Shown: positions 56,123-64,000 of the stretch, one piece after another
How positions within the stretch are numbered: position 1 is the first letter of the stretch
Layout of the letters: every line of letters begins with the position of its first letter
Assembly: GCF_001645185.1 (NCBI RefSeq)
Contig: NZ_LXTQ01000011.1
Span: 248,001 to 312,000 of the forward strand
DNA from: Methylobacillus sp. MM3
Lineage (GTDB): Bacteria > Pseudomonadota > Gammaproteobacteria > Burkholderiales > Methylophilaceae
Direction: 5' to 3'
DNA length: 64,000 nt
Notes under the pieces: generated by a model
The model's database searches: none
What the model was told of the DNA's origin: nothing
Seen by the model: only the letters and a program-made list of their open reading frames with translations
Position numbers and translations under genes: made by a program

Positions 56123-56815
56123 ATGCAATCCGATTATCAAATCGCAAATACCGCTGGCTCCACGCTCGCCGTCGGTGCGCACAAGGTTCTGCGCAACACC
56201 TATATGCTGCTGGGCATCACGATGATCCCGACGGTCATCGGCGCGATGGTCGGCATGACGATGAATTTCGCATGGGCGGCTCAGCATCCCATCATGTTTG
56301 CATTGGGTTCGCTGGCCGCGATGTTCGGCCTGTTCTTCGGTATTCAGGCCAACCGTAACTCTGCGCTGGGTGTGATCCTGTTGCTGGTACTGACTGGCTT
56401 GATGGGCGTCCTGCTTGGCCCGATCCTGCAAGTCGCATTGCATCTCAAGAACGGCGCACAACTGGTAGGCTTGGCCGCTGGCGGCACCGGCATCATCTTC
56501 CTGACGCTGGCCGGCATCGCGACGACCACCAAGAAGGACTTCAGCTTCATGGGCAACTTCCTGATGATCGGCATCATTCTGCTGATCATCGCGTCGCTGG
56601 CCAACATGTTCTTCCAGATTCCGGCGCTGGCGCTGGCTTTGTCCGGCGTTGCTGTGCTGCTGTTCTCCGGCTTCATCCTGTATGACGTGAGCCGTGTGGT
56701 AAACGGCGGCGAAACCAACTACGTGATGGCGACGCTGGCGATCTACCTGGATATCTACAACCTGTTCGTCAACCTGCTGCAACTGCTGATGGCTTTGCTG
56801 GGCGAGCGCGAATAA
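56123..56815 (+). CDS. Bax inhibitor-1/YccA-family membrane protein
   Basis: The 230-residue protein has seven predicted helices and the TMBIM pattern (NTYMLLGITMIPTVIGAMVG, GFILYDVSRVVNGGETNYVMATLAIYLDIYNLFVNLLQLL). E. coli YccA interacts with the FtsH protease and protects SecY under stress. Strong intrinsic terminator after the stop; monocistronic. Confidence 0.93.
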   Translation: MQSDYQIANTAGSTLAVGAHKVLRNTYMLLGITMIPTVIGAMVGMTMNFAWAAQHPIMFALGSLAAMFGLFFGIQANRNSALGVILLLVLTGLMGVLLGPILQVALHLKNGAQLVGLAAGGTGIIFLTLAGIATTTKKDFSFMGNFLMIGIILLIIASLANMFFQIPALALALSGVAVLLFSGFILYDVSRVVNGGETNYVMATLAIYLDIYNLFVNLLQLLMALLGERE

Positions 56816-56841
56816 CTTCCAGACGATTTTTGCTTTAACAG

Positions 56842-56869
56842 AAACCCGCCGAAAGGCGGGTTTTTTGTT
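56842..56869 (+). terminator. Intrinsic terminator of the BI-1 gene
   Basis: AAACCCGCC-GAAA-GGCGGGTTT forms a 9-bp stem with a GAAA tetraloop, then TTTGTTT. Textbook rho-independent terminator. Confidence 0.93.
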
Positions 56870-56945
56870 TCCATGATGTCATCCGGATGAAAAACGGCCG
56901 TGGCATTCTTGTTGCTTAAGATTCAAGCGTAAGGAGGGCGCAACT

Positions 56946-59509
<2,564 letters not shown>

Positions 59510-59513
<4 letters not shown>

Positions 59514-60490
59514 CGCGTGATCCCGTAAAGCGCCAGTCTTTCCAGGCACAGCCGGAAATGCGATTCACCCGTGTCCGGCGCAACCTCGATTCCAGGCAAA
59601 CGCAAACCGTACGACATACCGGCCGCATGTGCATCCAGCACCCAGCGCGTGAGCTGCGAAATCCGCGTTTCGGTATCGCCTTCGGCCAATTGCCAATCCA
59701 GCCACAGCAGTACGCTGCTTGCCCCCTGGAATTGCTTGGTGAACATGCCTTGCTCGCGGGCGGATGCCTTCCAGTCGATGCGTCGCAGCGAATCGCCGTG
59801 CTGGTAATGGCGCAGGCCGGAAAAGTCGTCGTCGCCCTTGGCGGAGGCATGGCCGCCGGCTCTACCACTGGCGCCGGATAGCGGTGGCATGCTGTCGGAA
59901 GGGGCGGGTCGAGGGTAGATCAGGCAGCGGTTTTCCAGGGCCACATACGACCACGCGCGAAACAGGCCAAGCGGGAATTCGGTGTAGACGGTCAATCGTC
60001 CGGGTGCCAGCCACCCGCGCTGCGCGCTTGCAACGGGAATCGCGAATTCAGTGCGTCTATCGGCGGATACGTCAAAAAACAAGGTATGCGCTGCGTTATA
60101 GGACGCCGCAACGGCATACCGTTCGCGTCGCCGGTTGTCCGCCACAATCAGTCCGAAACGGGCTTCTTCGCCGGCAAAAACCGGCTGCGTCCTGCCCGCT
60201 TCCAGTGTCAGGTCGGCGAGATTGCGCCAGGTGTGCAGCATGGCGATTACGCCTAGGCCTGCCAGCAGGAAAGTCAGCACGAACCCCAGGCTGAGCGCGT
60301 AATTGATGGAGCCGACCAGCATGCAGACCAGCACCAGCGCGAACAGCATGCCTTGCCGCGTCGGCAGAATATAGACATGGCGACGATCAAGCACCGCAAT
60401 CCGGCTGGCCGGTCGAGCGGTGCGCAGCAGCGTTTTCCAGTCGCGCAAGGCACGCGTGAAGGCGTTATCGGGCAGCTTGAGTGATACCAT
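59510..60490 (-). CDS. DUF58 protein with two membrane helices
   Basis: The 326-residue protein has two N-terminal helices (MLFALVLVCMLVGSINYALSLGFVLTFLLAGLGVIAML) and the DUF58 signature GDDDFSGLRHYQHGDSLRRIDWKASAREQGMFTKQF. It normally works with MoxR and TgpA; the family has a von Willebrand-like fold. First gene of the operon with tgpA and tadA. Confidence 0.9.
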
Positions 60491-60574
60491 TATGCGTTGT
60501 GATGGCGGAGCAGGGCATGGGTGCTTATTATCCCGCCATTTTGACTATTTCCGCAGTTTCCATGCTGGCGACCG

Positions 60575-60681
60575 GTAGCGCAGGCGTCTCGCCTGCATCG
60601 GCCCATGCGACGCCTCCTGTTTAACTCCCCTTTCCCCTTGCGGGAGAAGGTAAGGGTATGCAGGCGAGACGCCTGCGCTAC
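60575..60681. repeat. Palindromic repeat (REP), copy 2
   Basis: A perfect 24-bp inverted repeat: left arm 60575-60598 and right arm 60658-60681, differing from the copy at 53279 by one missing C in each arm. The 59-base centre differs and includes a CCCCTTGCGGGAGAAGG-type motif common in proteobacterial intergenic repeats, so a second repeat may have inserted inside. It fills most of the divergent gap between DUF58 and the CDF exporter. Confidence 0.88.
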
Positions 60682-60732
60682 GGATGGCGGAATGAGTAAG
60701 CTAACGAGCTAGCGTTTATACAGGAGAAATAC

Positions 60733-61653
60733 TTGAGCGGTCATCATCACAGCCATGATCATCATCACGGTCACGGCAACACCCACAATCGCGCCTTCGG
60801 TATCGGTATTGCGCTCAATGTCGTTTTCGTCGCGGTCGAGGCCTATTTCGGCTGGCGTGCCGATTCGCTGGCGCTACTGGCCGACGCGGGCCATAACCTG
60901 AGTGACGTGCTGGGCCTGATATTGGCCTGGCTGGGCATGATGGTCGCGCGCGTTGCGCCCAACGACCGCTATACCTATGGCCGCCAGCGCGCGTCGATTC
61001 TCGCCGCGTTGGTCAACGCGCTGATACTGTTGGCGGTAATGGGCGGCATGGCGTGGGAGGCGGTGCATCGTTTCACCAATCCGCTGCCCATCCAGGGCGA
61101 TATCGTCATTGCCGTCGCGGCGGCGGGCGTGGTCATCAACGGCATTACCGCCTGGCTGTTCATGGCCGGCAGCCATGGCGATCTGAATATTCGCGGCGCT
61201 TTCCTCCACATGGCGGGCGATGCGCTGGTGTCGCTGGGAGTCGTTGTCGCGGGCGTCATCTACCTCAAGACCGGCTGGCTGTGGCTGGACCCACTATTGA
61301 GCCTGGTTATCGCGCTGCTGATCCTCTATGCGACCTGGGGCCTGTTCCGTCAGTCGCTGCACCTGACGTTCGACGGCGTACCGTCATCCATTGATCTGGG
61401 CATGGTGCGCACATATCTGCAGGAGCGGCCGGGAGTGGCCGATATCCACGATTTGCACATATGGGCGATGAGTACTGCTGAGTCTGCGCTGACTGTACAT
61501 CTGGTCATGCCGGGCGGACATCCGGGGGATGATTTCCTGCATGATCTGGCACATGAACTGCATGATCGTTTCGATATCGATCATGCGACGGTGCAGATTG
61601 AGGCGGGGGATACGGACAGGCGATGCCGTTTGGAAACGCATATTGCGAATTAG
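60733..61653 (+). CDS. Cation diffusion facilitator, zinc type
   Basis: The 306-residue exporter starts with a His-rich tail (SGHHHSHDHHHGHGNTHN), then six helices with the metal site in LLADAGHNLSDVLGL and HMAGDALVSLGVV, and a cytosolic ferredoxin-like C-terminal domain. Similar to ZitB/CzcD exporters of Zn, Co or Cd with proton antiport. The start is TTG at 60733 after CAGGAGA. ynfA follows. Confidence 0.93.
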   Translation: MSGHHHSHDHHHGHGNTHNRAFGIGIALNVVFVAVEAYFGWRADSLALLADAGHNLSDVLGLILAWLGMMVARVAPNDRYTYGRQRASILAALVNALILLAVMGGMAWEAVHRFTNPLPIQGDIVIAVAAAGVVINGITAWLFMAGSHGDLNIRGAFLHMAGDALVSLGVVVAGVIYLKTGWLWLDPLLSLVIALLILYATWGLFRQSLHLTFDGVPSSIDLGMVRTYLQERPGVADIHDLHIWAMSTAESALTVHLVMPGGHPGDDFLHDLAHELHDRFDIDHATVQIEAGDTDRRCRLETHIAN

Positions 61654-61659
61654 GCTGGT

Positions 61660-61998
61660 ATGTTGACCGATCTCGCTAGAACGTTTGGATTGTTTGTCCT
61701 GACTGCGATCGCCGAGATCGTCGGATGCTATTTGCCTTATCTGTGGCTCCGACAGGGCGGATCGGTGCTGTTGCTTTTTCCGGCAGCCTTGAGTCTTGCG
61801 CTATTTGCCTGGTTGCTGACACTGCACCCTACAGGCGCAGGGCGTGTATATGCAGCCTATGGCGGCGTCTATGTGGGGGTTGCGATTGTCTGGCTTTGGC
61901 TCGTGGAAGGCATCAAGCCGACGCTGACGGACTGGATGGGGGTGTCGGTCTGCGTGTTGGGAATGGCCATCATCATGCTGGGTGCCCGCCATCCCTGA
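61660..61998 (+). CDS. ynfA: YnfA/UPF0060 membrane protein
   Basis: The 112-residue protein has four helices and the UPF0060 pattern ([71 protein letters not shown]). SMR-like fold; some members act as drug exporters. Six bases after the CDF gene, so probably co-transcribed. Confidence 0.93.
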   Translation: MLTDLARTFGLFVLTAIAEIVGCYLPYLWLRQGGSVLLLFPAALSLALFAWLLTLHPTGAGRVYAAYGGVYVGVAIVWLWLVEGIKPTLTDWMGVSVCVLGMAIIMLGARHP

Positions 61999-62011
61999 CG
62001 AGCCGGAGGAT

Positions 62012-62035
62012 GCGAGGTGTCGGTTGACACCTCGC
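62012..62035. terminator. Shared terminator between ynfA and prfC
   Basis: GCGAGGTGTC-GGTT-GACACCTCGC is a perfect 10-bp hairpin with a 4-base loop between convergent genes. It can work in both directions; on + the tail is CCATTGTTT. Confidence 0.75.
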
Positions 62036-62043
62036 CCATTGTT

Positions 62044-63663
62044 TCAGTTGTCCAACTTCTGCCCATGCTCCCGTGTCGCATGGAATTTCACCTTGGGCCA
62101 TCGCTCCATCGTCAGACTCAGATTGACGTGGTTATCCGCCAGATAAACGATATTCCCGTCCACATCCTTCGCTAGCCGCGCCTGGTTGGCGCGCACGAAT
62201 TCCTCCAAGTGCCTATTGTCTTCGCATGTCACCCAGCGTGCGGTATGAATGCCGGCGCGTTCGAAGAGCGCATCCACGCCGTATTCGGATTTGAGCCGGT
62301 GCTCGACGACTTCGAATTGCAGTTGGCCGACGGCGCCAAGTAGCGCTGAAGTATCCGCTAGCGGCTCGAACACCTGTACCGCGCCTTCCTCGCCCAACTG
62401 ACGCAGTCCCTTTTGCAACTGCTTGGCCTTGAGCGGATCGCGCAGTCTTGCGCGGCTGAACAATTCCGGCGCGAAGTAAGGAATGCCCTTGAAGGTGAGC
62501 GCTTCGCCTTCGGTCAGCACGTCTCCGATTTGCAGGTTGCCGTGGTTGTGGATGCCGATGATGTCGCCGGCGTAGGCTTCTTCCATGCGGGCGCGCTCGT
62601 TGGCCATGAAGGTGACGGCGTTGGCGATTTTCAATTCCTTGCCGCTTCTTCGGTGCTTCACCTTCATGCCGGGTTCATACTTGCCGGAACACACGCGAAA
62701 GAAAGCGATACGGTCGCGGTGGTTGGGGTCCATGTTGGCTTGGATCTTGAACACGAAGCCGGTGAAGTTTGGCTCGTCAGGAGCCACTTGGCGGATGTCG
62801 CCTTTGGCGGTTTCCGCATCGCGCGCGGCGGGCGGCGGCGCCCAGTCGACCAGCGCACGCAGGATTTCGCGCACGCCGAAGTTATTGATCGCGGAACCGA
62901 AAAATACCGGAGTCTGGATGCCGGCCAAAAATGCTTCGAGGTCGAAGCTCGCACCTGCGCCGGCGACCAGTTCCGTCTCGTCGCGCATGCGGGCCATTTC
63001 CATCGGGCAGGTTTCGGCCAGGCGATCGATGGCTGCCCCTTGCAGCGTCTCGACTTCGCCGGCTTTTTCCTGACCCGGAGCGAAGCGCAATACTTCGTCG
63101 TTGAGCAGGTGGTACACACCCTGGAAGCGCTTGCCCATGCCGATAGGCCAGGTAATCGGGGCGCAATGGATATTGAGCACCGATTCGATTTCGTCCAGCA
63201 GCTCGATGGGGTCGCGTACTTCGCGGTCCAGCTTGTTGACGAAGGTGATGATGGGCGTGTTGCGCAGGCGGCAGACTTCCAGCAGCTTGATGGTCTGGTC
63301 TTCCACGCCGTTGGCGGCGTCGATCACCATCACTGCGGCATCCACGGCGGTCAGCACGCGGTAGGTGTCTTCGGAAAAATCCGAGTGGCCGGGGGTATCC
63401 AGCAGGTTGATGACGCAATCGCCGTAGGTGAACTGCATCACCGAGCTGGCGACGGAAATGCCGCGCTGCTTTTCGATGTCCAGCCAATCCGAGGTCGCAT
63501 ATTTGCCGCTCTTGCGCGCCTTCACCGTCCCCGCCATCTGGATCGCGCCGCCGAACAGCAGCAGCTTTTCGGTGAGCGTGGTCTTACCCGCGTCAGGGTG
63601 GGAAATGATCGCGAAGGTGCGCCGTTTTTTGGCGGCGAGGGTGAGTTCGGTGGTGTCGGTCAT
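62044..63663 (-). CDS. prfC: Peptide chain release factor 3
   Basis: The 539-residue GTPase recycles RF1/RF2 from the ribosome. G1 is [13 protein letters not shown] (near residue 21), G3 DTPGHSDF and G4 NKLDRE; the RF3-specific C-terminal domain follows. Full length. Transcribed toward ynfA, with a shared hairpin between their stops. Confidence 0.96.
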   Translation of the reverse strand: MTDTTELTLAAKKRRTFAIISHPDAGKTTLTEKLLLFGGAIQMAGTVKARKSGKYATSDWLDIEKQRGISVASSVMQFTYGDCVINLLDTPGHSDFSEDTYRVLTAVDAAVMVIDAANGVEDQTIKLLEVCRLRNTPIITFVNKLDREVRDPIELLDEIESVLNIHCAPITWPIGMGKRFQGVYHLLNDEVLRFAPGQEKAGEVETLQGAAIDRLAETCPMEMARMRDETELVAGAGASFDLEAFLAGIQTPVFFGSAINNFGVREILRALVDWAPPPAARDAETAKGDIRQVAPDEPNFTGFVFKIQANMDPNHRDRIAFFRVCSGKYEPGMKVKHRRSGKELKIANAVTFMANERARMEEAYAGDIIGIHNHGNLQIGDVLTEGEALTFKGIPYFAPELFSRARLRDPLKAKQLQKGLRQLGEEGAVQVFEPLADTSALLGAVGQLQFEVVEHRLKSEYGVDALFERAGIHTARWVTCEDNRHLEEFVRANQARLAKDVDGNIVYLADNHVNLSLTMERWPKVKFHATREHGQKLDN

Positions 63664-64000
63664 GAGGCTGTAAAAGCAAGCGGTTTCTGCAAAGCCGACA
63701 TGATACTGGAAACGCCTGCTCCCCGCTTCGGCAGGTATCCGGGAACTCAGGCGGGAGAACCTTATTCAAACCCTGCTAGAAGGCCTGGAAAACAAGGCCG
63801 GATATGGATTTCATGGGGTTAAGGCAATCGGTCGACTGGACAGGAAGCCACGATCAAAAACATAGAGCCTCTTTACTGCAGACTTTATCCATGTTGCCCT
63901 GCGAGTTGCATCGGGCTGACGTTTACGTGCCCAGCATGCAGCGGCTCTTCGATTCAACGCGATGGATGAAGCCATTTAACAGGAGGTACTTCACCCAAGG
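63664..64000. other. Gene-free end of the window
   Basis: These 337 bases upstream of prfC hold no open frame with family resemblance and no tRNA-like fold I could see. An AGGAGGT ribosome-site-like sequence lies at 63981-63987, with no start codon before the window ends, so a + strand gene may begin just beyond it. The prfC promoter should be in the left part. Confidence 0.5.

Noticed and set aside
62413-63822. Open frame of 469 codons on the + strand opposite prfC
   Set aside because: Antisense to a complete RF3 gene; no family features, so a shadow.
63664-64000. tRNA or other RNA gene at the window end
   Set aside because: No cloverleaf or other recognisable fold; only a ribosome-site-like AGGAGGT near the edge.

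Overview
The window looks like chromosomal DNA of a betaproteobacterium with fairly high GC. The long TrpRS with an internal insertion, the trpS-scpA-scpB-rluB order, dapE-prmB, xseA/dsbB/cysM and nadE-P-II all fit. My best guess is a member of the Nitrosomonadales, for example Gallionellaceae-like; this placement is an inference from gene content, not a measured phylogeny. I saw no rRNA, tRNA, CRISPR array, transposase or prophage. About 65 protein genes are densely packed, many joined by 1- to 4-base ATGA/TGATG overlaps.

Region 1 (1-13742) is a flagellin and flagellin-glycosylation island, all on the + strand. It starts inside a LegC-type aminotransferase. A translationally coupled nonulosonic-acid operon follows: NeuD/LegH acetyltransferase, NeuB/LegI synthase, NeuC/LegG epimerase, PtmE-like CBS-nucleotidyltransferase, Gfo/Idh oxidoreductase, NeuA/LegF CMP-transferase and a PtmA-like SDR. 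Next come a Maf (DUF115) flagellin glycosyltransferase behind a possible sigma-54 promoter, a TPR protein, and a short flagellin behind a very good sigma-28 promoter. Downstream lie an unrecognised flagellin-like companion, FlbT, FlaF and a TPR protein with a beta-rich tail. FlbT/FlaF with this flagellin type is best known from Alphaproteobacteria, so the module may have been acquired by transfer.

Region 2 (13739-30222) is housekeeping: serB, sucCD, an ankyrin protein, nadE-P-II, a DUF486 protein, feoAB under a clear Fur box, a parvulin PPIase, a bolA-yciI-yciB operon, then PHP phosphoesterase, yciO-like, M50 protease, trpS, scpA, scpB and rluB.

Region 3 (30334-43324) is mostly on the - strand. 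It holds a frameshifted PAS-GGDEF diguanylate cyclase, dapE with a 33-residue membrane peptide and prmB, a chemoreceptor plus NIT-like sensor pair, an ArsC-like protein, dapD, an M48 lipoprotein, kup and xseA. The chemoreceptor operon has a sigma-54 promoter, an NtrC-type site and a terminator-like hairpin in its leader, which I think is the most interesting regulatory signal in the window.

Region 4 (43382-63663) contains dsbB-cysM-ydbH/ynbE/ydbL-like genes, an exonuclease and rlmD. An operon follows that combines a peptide ABC importer (no ATPase seen) with an L,D-transpeptidase and NagZ, suggesting murein-peptide recycling. Then come a second flagellar-cap-like orphan, a BI-1 family protein, tadA-TgpA-DUF58, a CDF zinc exporter, ynfA and prfC. 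Two kinds of palindromic intergenic repeats (a 24-25 bp perfect inverted repeat and a CACCACGGA-type repeat) each occur twice.
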